A stretch of 64,000 nucleotides of DNA from Halomonas sp. LBP4. GTDB lineage: Bacteria; Pseudomonadota; Gammaproteobacteria; Pseudomonadales; Halomonadaceae. Below, piece by piece: positions 8,315 to 17,034 of this stretch; positions within the stretch are counted from its first letter, which is position 1, and the number at the start of each line of letters is the position of its first letter. Under the pieces are notes generated by a model that searched no databases, had not been told where the DNA came from, and saw only the letters and a program-made list of their open reading frames with translations. The stretch is taken from contig NZ_PDOG01000006.1 in the NCBI RefSeq assembly GCF_003202205.1, positions 125,437 to 189,436 on the forward strand, given 5' to 3'. Position numbers and translations under genes: made by a program.

Positions 8315-8791
8315 TTACTCGGGCCGGGACTGCTGTTGCCGTTGCATCTGCTCCTGCATCTGGCGCATCGCCTCCTGCTGAGCTTCCATCTGCCGCTGCA
8401 GCTCGTCGCGCTGTTCCTGGGTCAGGGTGGCCTCGAGCCGCGACTGCATCAGCACGCTCTCGGCCATCATGTCACCGGTGAGCTGGCCGAGACGCTCGGC
8501 GTCCTGGCGGATGGTGGCCTCGTCGAACTCGGGACCGATGCTCCCCTGCAGTTGCATCTGGAGCTCCCGAGCCTCGGCCTGCAGCTCCTGGATGCGGCTC
8601 TGGGAGTCGTTGAGCAGGGTGACCAGCTCCTGCTCCTGGTTGTCATCGAGGTCGACCAGCTCATCGAGTTGGCTCACCTGGTCCTCGGCGCTGGGGGCCT
8701 GACCCTGCCCCTGGGGCATCTGTTGGGCGAGGGCCGGGGCGGCCAGGGCGAGTGTCAGGGTGGAGATGGCAAGAGACTTGAGTACGGTCAT
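8315..8791 (-). CDS. Periplasmic Spy/CpxP-like LTxxQ protein
   Basis: This is a 158-residue secreted protein. Residues 1-22 (MTVLKSLAISTLTLALAAPALA) form a clear signal peptide, although the text after it is unlike known enzymes. The mature part is almost entirely helical, Gln/Glu-rich and coiled-coil-like, with the repeated short motif LDDNQEQEL and LTQEQRDEL. The latter matches the LTxxQ motif of Spy/CpxP periplasmic chaperones and metal-response proteins. The C-terminus is a Gln/Met-rich tail. ATG 8791 was chosen because it starts the signal peptide, with TGGAG upstream; the longer open frame has no such signal. Confidence 0.75.
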   Translation of the reverse strand: MTVLKSLAISTLTLALAAPALAQQMPQGQGQAPSAEDQVSQLDELVDLDDNQEQELVTLLNDSQSRIQELQAEARELQMQLQGSIGPEFDEATIRQDAERLGQLTGDMMAESVLMQSRLEATLTQEQRDELQRQMEAQQEAMRQMQEQMQRQQQSRPE

Positions 8792-9041
8792 GAAAACTCC
8801 ATTGCTATCAGAGGCTATTGCTATCAAGGGGTACGGGGACCCTAACCCGATTCTGCCCGGCGATGACACCCCGCGATGACGAAAGTTTACGCTCTTGTCG
8901 GGCACGGCGGCCCCCCACCCCGGCACCGGGATGGACCAGATCTTGTACGAAAAGCCAGCGAGCCTGGTGCCGACGGCTGTTGACGACCGCACGGCCGGCC
9001 CGCAGGCTGGCCGCAATGCTGACTTCATGAAGGGATTCATC

Positions 9042-9236
9042 GTGACCCGAACCAAGCTCCTGCTGCCCACCGCCGGCCTGGCCCTCGTCCTGCTCGCCGG
9101 CTGCACCACCTACACCTTCCCCGACGGCAGCCGCGAGACCCTGTGGGGCGTGCCCGCCGAGGACGAGACCCGCCCCCCCGAGGAGCGCCGGGCGGAACCG
9201 ATCGAGTACCGGGTGCCCGGCAAGATCCCCGAGTAA
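9042..9236 (+). CDS. Small outer-membrane-type lipoprotein
   Basis: The product is 64 residues. A lipoprotein signal (V/M-TRTKLLLPTAGLALVLLAGC) has the lipobox LLAGC, and the mature peptide is short, acidic and Pro-rich with no domain. The residue after the Cys is Thr, which does not signal retention in the inner membrane. GTG 9042 is preferred because AAGGGA lies six bases upstream; ATG 9027 would add five residues before the basic region. Function is unknown. Confidence 0.65.
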   Translation: MTRTKLLLPTAGLALVLLAGCTTYTFPDGSRETLWGVPAEDETRPPEERRAEPIEYRVPGKIPE

Positions 9237-9248
9237 CGGCAGCAGCGG

Positions 9249-9270
9249 CGCCTGAACGTCAGGCGTTCTT
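9249..9270. terminator. Short convergent terminator-like hairpin
   Basis: CGCCTGA (9249-9255) pairs with TCAGGCG (9259-9265) over a three-base loop and is followed by TTCTT. It lies between the lipoprotein gene and the convergent methyltransferase gene and overlaps the latter's stop codon. Confidence 0.5.
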
Positions 9271-9870
9271 GCGGAGTATCACGCTGAGGTTGTTGGCGGG
9301 CATCTCCACCACTCGCACGAGGACCAGCCCCTGGCGCGCGGCCTCGGCCGTCACGGCGTCGAGGTCGCGAATGCCCCAGCGCGGATCACGGGCCCGGAGG
9401 TCGGCATCGAAGGCCGCGTTGCTGGGCGCCGTAGGGCGCCCTGCGCGCCAGAAGGGCCCGTAGAGATAGAGCATCCCGCCTTCCCGCAACCGCCTCCCGG
9501 CACAGGCCAGCAGCGCCTCGCTGACCTCCCACGGCGAGATGTGCAGGAGATTGATCGCCACGATGGCATCATAGGGCCCGGCCGGGCAGACGATGGTCAC
9601 ATCCAACGCCATCGGCTCGTGCAGATTGGGCAGGCCGGCATGTGCCCGCCACGCCTCGATCGAGCGACGCGCATGCGGATTCGGGTCGCTGGGCTGCCAC
9701 TCCCAGCCCGGCATGGCCGACGCACAGTGCACGGCATGCTCGCCGCTACCACTGGCCACCTCCAGCACCCGGGCGCGTTCCGGCAACTCCTGCTGCAACA
9801 CCTCGAGGATCGGCTGGCGATTGCGCGCCGTGGCGGGACTCTTCAGTCGGGCATCGATCATGGGGCACAT
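9259..9870 (-). CDS. DUF938 family SAM-dependent methyltransferase-like protein
   Basis: This is a 203-residue protein. It opens with ARLKSPATARNRQPILEVL, the signature opening of DUF938. The SAM-binding motif follows as VLEVASGSGEHAVHCA (about residues 36-51), with IVAINLLHISPWE further on. The fold is a class I methyltransferase; no substrate is established for the family. The first ATG at 9870 gives MCPMIDAR; the second at 9861 is equally possible because neither has a convincing ribosome site. Confidence 0.82.
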   Translation of the reverse strand: MCPMIDARLKSPATARNRQPILEVLQQELPERARVLEVASGSGEHAVHCASAMPGWEWQPSDPNPHARRSIEAWRAHAGLPNLHEPMALDVTIVCPAGPYDAIVAINLLHISPWEVSEALLACAGRRLREGGMLYLYGPFWRAGRPTAPSNAAFDADLRARDPRWGIRDLDAVTAEAARQGLVLVRVVEMPANNLSVILRKNA

Positions 9871-10079
9871 CCAGGCAACAGGGGTCAGGCGAATTGTAAC
9901 GCTTGGCCGGGAGGACGCCAGCAGGGACAGGGCAGAAAGTGGCGGGAGCCCCGCCGGCGGACTAGCCTGATTGTCGTCAATCCTGTCGCGATCGACTGCG
10001 TACCCGAAGGCATGGTGGACATGGCCGATGACGGGATCGACCGACTCCAGCAACCTTTCCGTCAAGGGAGGTAGCAGTC

Positions 10080-11408
10080 ATGACGGCACACATGCGTAGG
10101 GTTTCATCGGCCACGGGTATCGGGGTGGCCGGGCTGACGGCGTTGGCGCTGGCTGTGGCATCCAATGCCGCCGTCGCTCAACCTCCTTCGATCACGTTGG
10201 GCCAGATCGCCCCCTTCACGGGGGCGGGCGCCGAGTTCGGCGAGTACTACCGTGATGGTGTGGCGCTCGGCGTCCAGCACATCAACGCCGCCACCGAGGA
10301 GGTGCTCGGCGGCGCCATCATCGGCGACCACATCGCCGAGGACAGCGCGACCCTGCCGAGCCCCGCCATCGAGGCAGCCCGCGGCCTGGTCGAGGTGCGC
10401 GGCGTACCGGCCATCATCGGTGGCTGGTCCAGCGGCGTGACGGTCGCGGTGGCGACCTCCGTGACCATTCCTGCGGAGGTGCTACAGATCTCCAATGGCT
10501 CGACATCGCCGCTGATCTCGGTGCTCCCGGAGGATCGCGACGCCGACCTGCTGTTTCGGACCACGGCGTCCGACGCCCTGCAGGGCGTTGTCGCAGCACA
10601 GCTCGCCGCCGGCGAGATCATCGACGACTACCAGTTCGAGAGTGCCGCGACCATCTTCATCAACAACCCCTATGGCCAGGGCCTGTCGAATGCCTTCGCC
10701 CGTTCGTTCCAGCTTCGCGGTGGCGTGGTCCACGCCCAGGTCCCGCACCCGGAAGAGGTCCAGCCGACCTACACCTCGCAGATCGCCTCGGCGCTGCAGG
10801 ACGAACCGGACATGCTGTTCGCGGCGAGCTACCCGGCCCATACCGCGACCTTCCTGGCCGAGGCCCGGGACCTCTTCGACCAGGTGGCCTGGCAGTTCGT
10901 CGACGGTAACCGTTCCGATGAGGTCGTGGAGGCACTCGGGGCCGATACCGTCGAGGGCGTGATCGGCACCGCACCGGGGCAGGACCCGAGCATTCCGGGC
11001 TTCCAGCAATTCTCCGAGCAGTTCATGGAGGAGTTCGGGCACGATCGCATCCCGCCCTTCACCGAGTCCGCCTACGACGCGGCGATCGTCATCGGCCTGG
11101 CGGCGGTCAAGGCGTACGCGGACGGCCACGAGTCGGCCGACGACATCACCGGACCGGTGCTCCGCGACCGCCTGCGTGACGTGGCCAATCCGCCGGGGCA
11201 GACCATCCTGGCCGGGGACTACGACAGCCTCGTCGCCGGCATCGAGGCGATCATGGCCGGCGAGGACGTCCAGTACAGCGGCGCGGCCGGACCGGCGAAC
11301 TTCGACGACAACGGTGACGTGCTGACCCCCATCGCCATCTGGCAGTTCCAGGACGGCGCCAGCGAGACCCTCGAGATCCGCTCCCCGGACGACATCCCGG
11401 AGGAGTAG
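10080..11408 (+). CDS. ABC transporter substrate-binding protein, branched-chain amino acid type
   Basis: This is a 442-residue periplasmic protein. Residues 1-33 (MTAHMRRVSSATGIGVAGLT and on) are a signal peptide ending near AVA-QPP. The mature part opens with ITLGQIAPFTGAGAEFGEYY and has the Peripla_BP_6 (LivJ/LivK) fold features, including IFINNPYGQGLSNAFARSF in the hinge region. AGGGAGG precedes the ATG. It faces the permease and ATPase genes livGFHM convergently, so the binding protein and membrane complex are transcribed separately; pairing is inferred from adjacency. The true ligand is not certain. Confidence 0.88.
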   Translation: MTAHMRRVSSATGIGVAGLTALALAVASNAAVAQPPSITLGQIAPFTGAGAEFGEYYRDGVALGVQHINAATEEVLGGAIIGDHIAEDSATLPSPAIEAARGLVEVRGVPAIIGGWSSGVTVAVATSVTIPAEVLQISNGSTSPLISVLPEDRDADLLFRTTASDALQGVVAAQLAAGEIIDDYQFESAATIFINNPYGQGLSNAFARSFQLRGGVVHAQVPHPEEVQPTYTSQIASALQDEPDMLFAASYPAHTATFLAEARDLFDQVAWQFVDGNRSDEVVEALGADTVEGVIGTAPGQDPSIPGFQQFSEQFMEEFGHDRIPPFTESAYDAAIVIGLAAVKAYADGHESADDITGPVLRDRLRDVANPPGQTILAGDYDSLVAGIEAIMAGEDVQYSGAAGPANFDDNGDVLTPIAIWQFQDGASETLEIRSPDDIPEE

Positions 11409-11419
11409 CCGTCGCCCCC

Positions 11420-11451
11420 GCGGAGCCCTCGATGAGGGCTCCGCTTCCTTT
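11420..11451 (+). terminator. Rho-independent-like terminator after the binding protein gene
   Basis: A perfect 11-bp stem GCGGAGCCCTC (11420-11430) / GAGGGCTCCGC (11434-11444) with loop GAT is followed by TTCCTTT. It begins 12 bases after the stop codon. Confidence 0.82.
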
Positions 11452-11488
11452 GGCGGTTAGCGCACCGCCGCAGGGACGACGAGCCGTG

Positions 11489-12691
11489 TCAGCGCCCGTC
11501 GCCGCGCAGGTGGTTGGACACCCGCATCTCCTCCGGCAGCAGCCCCTGGGGCCGGAACAGCACCACGGCGGCCAGCAGCAGCGACACCAGCAGCCAGCGG
11601 ATGTACTGGGCACGACCGGGCAGATCCTCGTGAATGAGCGCCAGCAGCGGTTCCAGGGCGTTGGCCAGGAAGGCCGTGCCGGCCCAGACGCCCCACACCA
11701 GGATCGCCCCCAGGATGGCGCCGCGGTGGTTGCCGCTCCCCCCCAGCATGAGCATGATCCACACCAGGAAGGTACCGAACAGCGCATGGAAGTGGCTGTA
11801 GTCGATGGCGACGGTGTAGTGCGCGTAGAGCGCCCCGGCGATCCCCATGACCACGGCCCCGACCACGAAGGCCTGGACCCGGGCGAAGGTGACGTTCTTG
11901 CCGTTCATGGCCGCCGAGGACTCCTCGTCGCGCACCGCCCGCAGCATGCGCCCCCACGGCGAGCGACAGGTGCGCTCGAGCACCACGTAGATCAGCGCCA
12001 GGAAGGCCGCCACGACCATCAGGTAGAAGGCGGTGTAGTCCCGTGTGCCCAGGGGCTCGATGAGCCACGCCAGCGACTCGGGGAGCCACTCGCAGTGGCG
12101 GGACTCGAAGAGGCAGCGGCCCGGCTGCGGGATGCCGCGCAGCGGCTGGGGCCCATTGGCGAGCCAGCGCTCGTTCTGGAAGATGAGGCGGATGATCTCC
12201 GCCACCCCGATGGTGGCGATGGCGAGAAAATCCAGGCGCAGGCGCAGCACGGGGACGGCGACGACGAAGGCCACCAGCGCCGAGACCACCGCGGCCGCGA
12301 GCACCCCGACCAGGAACGGCATCTCCAGGCCGAACAGCACCTGGGTGTACTGGGCCGCCAGGCCGGTGGGCGCCTCGATGGTGAACAGCGCCGAGGTGAA
12401 GGCACCCACCGCAAAGAAGCCCGCCACGCCGAAATTCAGGTGCCCCGTGTAGCCCCACTGGGTATTCAGGCCCAGGCTGAGAATCGCGTAGAGGCTCGCC
12501 ATCGTCATGAAGCCGATGAAGTAGGACAGGTAGCCCGACGGCACGCTGGCCGCGATGCCCAGGCCGGCGGCGAGCCCCAGCACGATGCCGCCCGGCACCC
12601 GCCACCTCGACCCGGGCGGCAGCAGGATCGGCAGGATGCACGCCAGGGCGATACCCAGCATCAGGCCCTTGAGGAAGATCAACTGGGACAT
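11489..12691 (-). CDS. livM: Branched-chain amino acid-type ABC transporter permease LivM
   Basis: This is a 400-residue polytopic membrane protein. The hallmark LGLNTQWGYTGHLNFGVAGF (about 77-96) and the cytoplasmic coupling loop with GRMLRAVRDEESSA mark the LivM family. It forms the membrane channel with LivH. A loop around residues 180-205 (CLFESRHCEW, two Cys) is less usual and may form a periplasmic insert. It is the last gene of the livG-livF-livH-livM run, six bases after livH. Confidence 0.9.
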   Translation of the reverse strand: MSQLIFLKGLMLGIALACILPILLPPGSRWRVPGGIVLGLAAGLGIAASVPSGYLSYFIGFMTMASLYAILSLGLNTQWGYTGHLNFGVAGFFAVGAFTSALFTIEAPTGLAAQYTQVLFGLEMPFLVGVLAAAVVSALVAFVVAVPVLRLRLDFLAIATIGVAEIIRLIFQNERWLANGPQPLRGIPQPGRCLFESRHCEWLPESLAWLIEPLGTRDYTAFYLMVVAAFLALIYVVLERTCRSPWGRMLRAVRDEESSAAMNGKNVTFARVQAFVVGAVVMGIAGALYAHYTVAIDYSHFHALFGTFLVWIMLMLGGSGNHRGAILGAILVWGVWAGTAFLANALEPLLALIHEDLPGRAQYIRWLLVSLLLAAVVLFRPQGLLPEEMRVSNHLRGDGR

Positions 12692-12697
12692 GGCGGA

Positions 12698-13771
12698 TCA
12701 CCCCTCCGTGCGGCCGAGCAGCCCCTGGGGGCGGATGAGCAGCGTCAGCACCATGAGCACGAACGCCACCGCGGGGCCATAGGTCGGATCGAGAAATGAC
12801 GTCGACACCTGGTGGGCAATGCCGATGATCAGCGCCGCACTCAGCGCGCCGTAGGGATTGCCGATGCCCCCCATGATGGTGGCCGCGAACATCGGCAGGA
12901 GCAGCCAGAACCCCATCTCCGGCCGGAGCTGCGAGCTCAGGCCGTACATGATGCCGCCGGCGGCGGCGAGTCCGCCACCGAGCATCCAGGTCCAGGAGAT
13001 GACGCGCTCGGTGTTGATGCCGCGAATCTGGGCGAGATGGGGATTGTCGGCGGTGGCGCGCATCGCCTTGCCCATGCGGGTCCATTCGAGCAGGACATAG
13101 ACGGCGGCGACCAGCACGAAGGCGAGCACGAGAATGAACAGCTGGTCCGCGCGGACGCGCATGCCGAACGGCAGATAGAGGGCCGGGTTGGCCCGCCCCG
13201 GATAGTAGAAGTGGAAATCGGGTCCCCAGATGAGATAGATCATGCTGCGCACGAAGAACGCCATCGCCAGCGAGGCCATGGCGAAGAGCACCAGGTGGGC
13301 ACCGGTGTTGCGCAGCCGCCGATACACCAGGCGGTCGATGGCGACCGCGACGGCGCCCACCACCGGCATGGCCACGACCAGCGCCACCAGGAACTCGTAG
13401 CCGAAGGAGAGCGGGCGCAGCGCCTCGCCCTGGGGCAGCAGCGGGACCACCGTGTACGCCACGTAGGCGCCCAGGGTGACCAGGGCCCCGTGGGAGAAGT
13501 TGGGGAACTTGAGGACGCCGTAGACCAGCGACAGGCCGATGCTGCCCAGGGCGATGATACCGCCGAGCATCAGCCCCCAGGCCGTCAGCGCCAGCAGGCG
13601 CTGCGCGCTGGCCCCCGCGATCAGGCCGGCGACGTACATGGCGATCAGGATCACCACGAAGGTGCCGACCAGGAAGCCGCGCGTGCGGATGAAGGCGCGT
13701 AGACGTTCGCCGCGGCGGCGCTCGTCGGCGGGCAGCCCCTCCCCCGGCTTGCGGGTCTCGGATACGGCCAT
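12698..13771 (-). CDS. livH: Branched-chain amino acid-type ABC transporter permease LivH
   Basis: This is a 357-residue permease. It has an N-terminal basic extension of about 35 residues (GEGLPADERRRGERLRAFIR) and then about eight helices. Family hallmarks are GLSLVYGVLKFPNFSHGALV and the coupling loop TRMGKAMRATADNPHLAQIR. It dimerises with LivM in the inner membrane. The stop is six bases before livM, and the start is three bases after the livF stop. The family's usual length is about 290-310, so the extra N-terminus is the main oddity. Confidence 0.9.
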   Translation of the reverse strand: MAVSETRKPGEGLPADERRRGERLRAFIRTRGFLVGTFVVILIAMYVAGLIAGASAQRLLALTAWGLMLGGIIALGSIGLSLVYGVLKFPNFSHGALVTLGAYVAYTVVPLLPQGEALRPLSFGYEFLVALVVAMPVVGAVAVAIDRLVYRRLRNTGAHLVLFAMASLAMAFFVRSMIYLIWGPDFHFYYPGRANPALYLPFGMRVRADQLFILVLAFVLVAAVYVLLEWTRMGKAMRATADNPHLAQIRGINTERVISWTWMLGGGLAAAGGIMYGLSSQLRPEMGFWLLLPMFAATIMGGIGNPYGALSAALIIGIAHQVSTSFLDPTYGPAVAFVLMVLTLLIRPQGLLGRTEG

Positions 13772-13774
13772 CGG

Positions 13775-14482
13775 TCATCCCCCCAGGTAGAGGCGAGCCA
13801 CGTCGGGGTCGGCGAGCAGTTCCTGGCCCGTGCCGTCGTAGCGGTTCTCGCCGTTGGCCAGCACATAGCCCCGGTTCGCCATCTGGAGCGACTTCCTGGC
13901 ATTCTGCTCGACCATCAGCACGGCCAGGCCGGCGGCATTGATACGGCGAATGTTGTCGAAGATCTCGTCCACCAGCTTGGGCGAGAGGCCCGCCGACGGC
14001 TCGTCCAGCAGCAGCAGGTCCGGCTCCAGCATGAGCGCGCTCCCCATGGCCACCATCTGGCGTTCACCGCCCGACATCTTGCCCGCGCGCTGGCGCCGAC
14101 GCTCCCGCAGCCTGGGGAAGAGCTCGTAGACCCGCTCCCGGCGTGGCGGGATCTCGCGTTCGTCGAGCAGGTAGGCGCCCATGTCGAGGTTCTCCTCCAC
14201 CGTCAGGGTGACGAAGACATTGGCGACCTGCGGCACATAGCACAGGCCGAGGGTGACGATCTCGTGGGGCTTGCGACCGTGGATCGGCTTGTCCCGGTAG
14301 GTGATGCTGCCCGACTTCGGGTGCAGCAGCCCGAAGATGGTCTTCATCAAGGTCGACTTGCCCGCCCCGTTCGGCCCGATCAGCGAGACGATCTCGCCGG
14401 CCTCCACCTCCAGGTCGACCTCGTGGAGGATCTCCATGTCACCATAGCCGGCGGTGACCCCTTCAGCCTTCAGCAGCGGCAT
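13775..14482 (-). CDS. livF: ABC transporter ATPase LivF
   Basis: This is a 235-residue ATPase. It carries Walker A GPNGAGKST (about 38-46), the ABC signature MSGGERQMVAMG (about 137) and Walker B LLLLDEPSAG. Length and order fit LivF. ATG 14482 was chosen because GGAGG lies five bases upstream; it overlaps the livG 3' end by 20 bases, which implies coupled translation. It energises uptake with LivG. Confidence 0.9.
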   Translation of the reverse strand: MPLLKAEGVTAGYGDMEILHEVDLEVEAGEIVSLIGPNGAGKSTLMKTIFGLLHPKSGSITYRDKPIHGRKPHEIVTLGLCYVPQVANVFVTLTVEENLDMGAYLLDEREIPPRRERVYELFPRLRERRRQRAGKMSGGERQMVAMGSALMLEPDLLLLDEPSAGLSPKLVDEIFDNIRRINAAGLAVLMVEQNARKSLQMANRGYVLANGENRYDGTGQELLADPDVARLYLGG

Positions 14483-15287
14483 ACTGGCCTCCGAGATAGG
14501 CTTCCAGGACCCGGGCATCGCGGCGCACCGCCTCGGGCGGGCCTTCCATCAGGTAGCGGCCCTCGCTCATCACGATCACCGGATCGCACAGGCTCATCAC
14601 CAGGTCCATGTCATGCTCGATGATCAGGAAGGTGAGGCCACGCTCGCGGTTGAGCCGCTCGATGTTCTCCTTGAGGCGCCCCATGAGGGTCGGGTTGACC
14701 CCCGCGCCGGGTTCGTCGAGCAGGACCAGCTTGGGATCCGCCATCAGGGTGCGCGCCAGTTCGAGCAGCTTCTTCTGGCCGCCGGAGAGGTTGCGGGCAT
14801 ATTCGTGGGCCAGGTGCGAGAGATCGAGGAACGCCAGGACCTCCTCGGCGTGTTGCCGGTGCGCCCGCTCCTGTTCACGCACCAGGCCGGGCCGCAGCAG
14901 GTTGGCGAAGAAGCGCTCGCCCGCCTGGCCCCGGGGCACCAGCATCAGGTTCTCGAGCACCGACATGCTGGCGTGTTCCCGCGGGATCTGGAAGGTACGG
15001 CACAGCCCGCGCGCGAAGATCCGGTGCGGTGGCAGGCCGGTGATGTCCTCGCCATCCAGGTACACGCGGCCGGCCCGGGGTTCGTAGTAGCCGGCCACGA
15101 CATTGAACAGCGTCGTCTTGCCCGCCCCGTTCGGTCCGATCAGGCCGGTGATGGTCCCCTGCCCCACCTTCAGCGTCGCCGCATCCAGGGCGCGCAACCC
15201 GCCGAAATCCATGACGAGGTTGCTGACCTCCAGCAGTGGCCTCGCGGCATCGGCGGTGTCGAGTGCTTCCGAGGGTGTGGTCGCCAT
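14463..15287 (-). CDS. livG: ABC transporter ATPase LivG
   Basis: This is a 274-residue ATPase. It carries Walker A GPNGAGKTT (about 50-58), the LivG-type segment RTFQIPREHASMSVLENLML, the signature LSGGQKKLLELARTL and Walker B LVLLDEPGAGVNP. It is the first gene of the minus-strand livGFHM run. The 15288-15439 region upstream must hold its promoter, but I see no convincing -35/-10 pair. The binding protein gene is convergent at the other end of the run. Confidence 0.92.
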   Translation of the reverse strand: MATTPSEALDTADAARPLLEVSNLVMDFGGLRALDAATLKVGQGTITGLIGPNGAGKTTLFNVVAGYYEPRAGRVYLDGEDITGLPPHRIFARGLCRTFQIPREHASMSVLENLMLVPRGQAGERFFANLLRPGLVREQERAHRQHAEEVLAFLDLSHLAHEYARNLSGGQKKLLELARTLMADPKLVLLDEPGAGVNPTLMGRLKENIERLNRERGLTFLIIEHDMDLVMSLCDPVIVMSEGRYLMEGPPEAVRRDARVLEAYLGGQYAAAEG

Positions 15288-15439
15288 CTACAGCGACTCC
15301 GATAAGGAAAACGGGCCTGGAAACCTGACTTGACGTTAGCAAAGCCCTGCATGGGTGTCGAACGCCGAGCGCGGGCCACCCTGGCACGTCACGTCGAGGA
15401 GACCATGCGGGTGATTTCCAAAGAGCACCGGGGCCGCCG

Positions 15440-15898
15440 TCATGGCGAACGGCACAGCCGGTAGGTGAGTGCCGCGGTGGCACCGAACGCCAGATGTGCG
15501 GCGAACGTGATCGGATCACGCACCGCCGCAAACCATGGGAACGCAACGGTAAACCCATACAGGTTGACGGCGAACAGCGCGGCGCCGAACAGCATGCCGA
15601 CGATCAGCCCCGGCAGCAGCCGTCGCCGCACGACCAGCATCGCGATGGCGACCCCATACGCGATGGAGAGCGCGAAGTGCACCAGGGTCGCCACCGCGAA
15701 CACCGGTGCCGCGAACGACGCCGGCGGTGGCAGCACCTCCCGCCCGAGCACGATCGCGGCCGCGAACCGCGCATCGCGATAGAGTATCTCGGGCAGCGGA
15801 TGGCCGAATGCCTCCCACAGGACGACCTGTATCGCAGTTGCCACGATCCCGGCGGCAATGCCCGCCCCTATCGCGGCGCGCCAATCGATCGATCGCAT
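15440..15898 (-). CDS. Four-helix integral membrane protein, function unknown
   Basis: This 152-residue protein has four hydrophobic segments (about 9-28, 60-82, 92-113 and 125-145), short loops and an N-terminal MRSIDWRAAIG. I do not recognise a family motif; it could be a DUF1440-like protein. It stands alone between livG (same strand, 152 bases downstream) and hutC (divergent). Coding-like composition and complete helices support it being real. Confidence 0.6.
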   Translation of the reverse strand: MRSIDWRAAIGAGIAAGIVATAIQVVLWEAFGHPLPEILYRDARFAAAIVLGREVLPPPASFAAPVFAVATLVHFALSIAYGVAIAMLVVRRRLLPGLIVGMLFGAALFAVNLYGFTVAFPWFAAVRDPITFAAHLAFGATAALTYRLCRSP

Positions 15899-16242
15899 CC
15901 GGTCATCCTCCCTATTCAGAGGGTACCCGATCGGTGCGATGGGCTCACACGCTAGCGCATCACCGAGGTCGCCGGCTCAAGGGTATTCGGCCACGGCACC
16001 GCTAGGCTCGCTTCACGCCCGATTCACCGTAAATCACTGCATCACGAGAGATGCCGGGGTTGCCTTGTCGAACGCGGGCCGAGGCCCGGCATGCCAAAGC
16101 GTGGTGGAGTTCCAGACGTCGCGGGCACCCTGGCGGGTGCGCACCTGGCGTTACGACCACAGGATGCCGGGGCGTCCCGCTGCGGGTAAACTGGACGCGT
16201 CGACCCCCACCCCACTCCCGGAGAAAGGACTCAGCGCAGACC
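15899..16242. other. Intergenic region without a recognisable gene
   Basis: These 344 bases separate the membrane protein gene from hutC. They must contain the hutC promoter, but there is no TGTATATACA-type operator here and no -35/-10 pair I would defend. AAAGGA at 16223-16228 is the only candidate ribosome site, rather far (14 bases) from the hutC ATG. Confidence 0.5.
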
Positions 16243-16959
16243 ATGGGCAGCTCTCCCCCGCTCTACCTGCAGATTCAGCAGCACCTGCTGGAGAAGATCC
16301 AGAATGGTGACTGGCCGGCCCATCACCAGATTCCGCCGGAGGAGCAGCTGGCGCGGGACTTCGGCGTCAGCCGCATGACCGCCAACAAGGCGATCCGCGA
16401 TCTGGTGCAGCAGGGCTACCTGACCCGTCAGCCGGGGCTCGGCACCTTCGTCACCGACCGCAAGGCCGAGTCGTCCCTGGTGGAGGTCCACAACATCGCC
16501 GAGGAGGTGCGCAGCCGCGGGCACGACTACGGCAACGACGTGCTGCGCCGTGAAGCCATCGCGGCCGACGACGAGGTGGCACTGCGCCTCGGGGTGCGCC
16601 TCGGTACCCAGGTCTTCCATACGCTGATCGTGCACCGCGAGAACGGCGTACCGATCCAGCTCGAGGATCGCTACGTCAACCCGCGCTGGGTACCGGCGTA
16701 TCTCGACACCGATTTCTCCCGCCACACCCCCAACGAGGTGCTGGTGGCGGCCTGCCCGATCACCGATATCGAGCACGTGGTCGAGGCCGTGCTGGTCGAT
16801 GCCGCCACCGCCCGCCACCTGGACACCGAGGTCACCCGCCCCTGCCTGAGCATGATCCGCCGCACCTGGTCCGGCGAGAACCTGATCAGCTATGCGCGGC
16901 TGATCCATCCCGGCGAGCGCTACAAGCTGCGCTCCTCGGTGCATCGCCAGTCATCCTGA
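16243..16959 (+). CDS. hutC: Histidine utilisation repressor HutC (GntR family)
   Basis: This is a 238-residue regulator. The winged-helix DNA-binding domain spans residues 1-70 (PPEEQLARDFGVSRMTANKA, then LTRQPGLGTFVTDRK). A UTRA effector domain follows, with LIVHRENGVPIQLEDRYVNP and the C-terminal ISYARLIHPGERYKL. HutC repressors release DNA when urocanate binds the UTRA domain (family knowledge). The matching operators TGTATATACA are found 1.5-1.7 kb away before yjiH and hutI, but not before hutC itself. ATG 16243 was chosen because it starts the HutC-type N-terminus. Confidence 0.93.
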   Translation: MGSSPPLYLQIQQHLLEKIQNGDWPAHHQIPPEEQLARDFGVSRMTANKAIRDLVQQGYLTRQPGLGTFVTDRKAESSLVEVHNIAEEVRSRGHDYGNDVLRREAIAADDEVALRLGVRLGTQVFHTLIVHRENGVPIQLEDRYVNPRWVPAYLDTDFSRHTPNEVLVAACPITDIEHVVEAVLVDAATARHLDTEVTRPCLSMIRRTWSGENLISYARLIHPGERYKLRSSVHRQSS

Positions 16960-16975
16960 TCGGCCCCATGAAACG

Positions 16976-17002
16976 GCGAGGCCGGGAATCCCCCGGCCTC
17001 GC
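16976..17002. terminator. Bidirectional hairpin between hutC and yjiH
   Basis: An 11-bp perfect stem GCGAGGCCGGG (16976-16986) / CCCGGCCTCGC (16992-17002) with loop AATCC lies between the two convergent genes. There is no T run on the plus side (TGCCTCTT) or on the minus side, so it may stop or process transcripts from both directions with help. Confidence 0.6.
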
Positions 17003-17034
17003 TGCCTCTTGCCCGCTCCGGTTTCCGGTGGGCA

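Noticed and set aside
16976..17002. A classical Rho-independent terminator for hutC
   Set aside because: The stem is strong but no T run follows on either side; listed as a bidirectional hairpin with reduced confidence.
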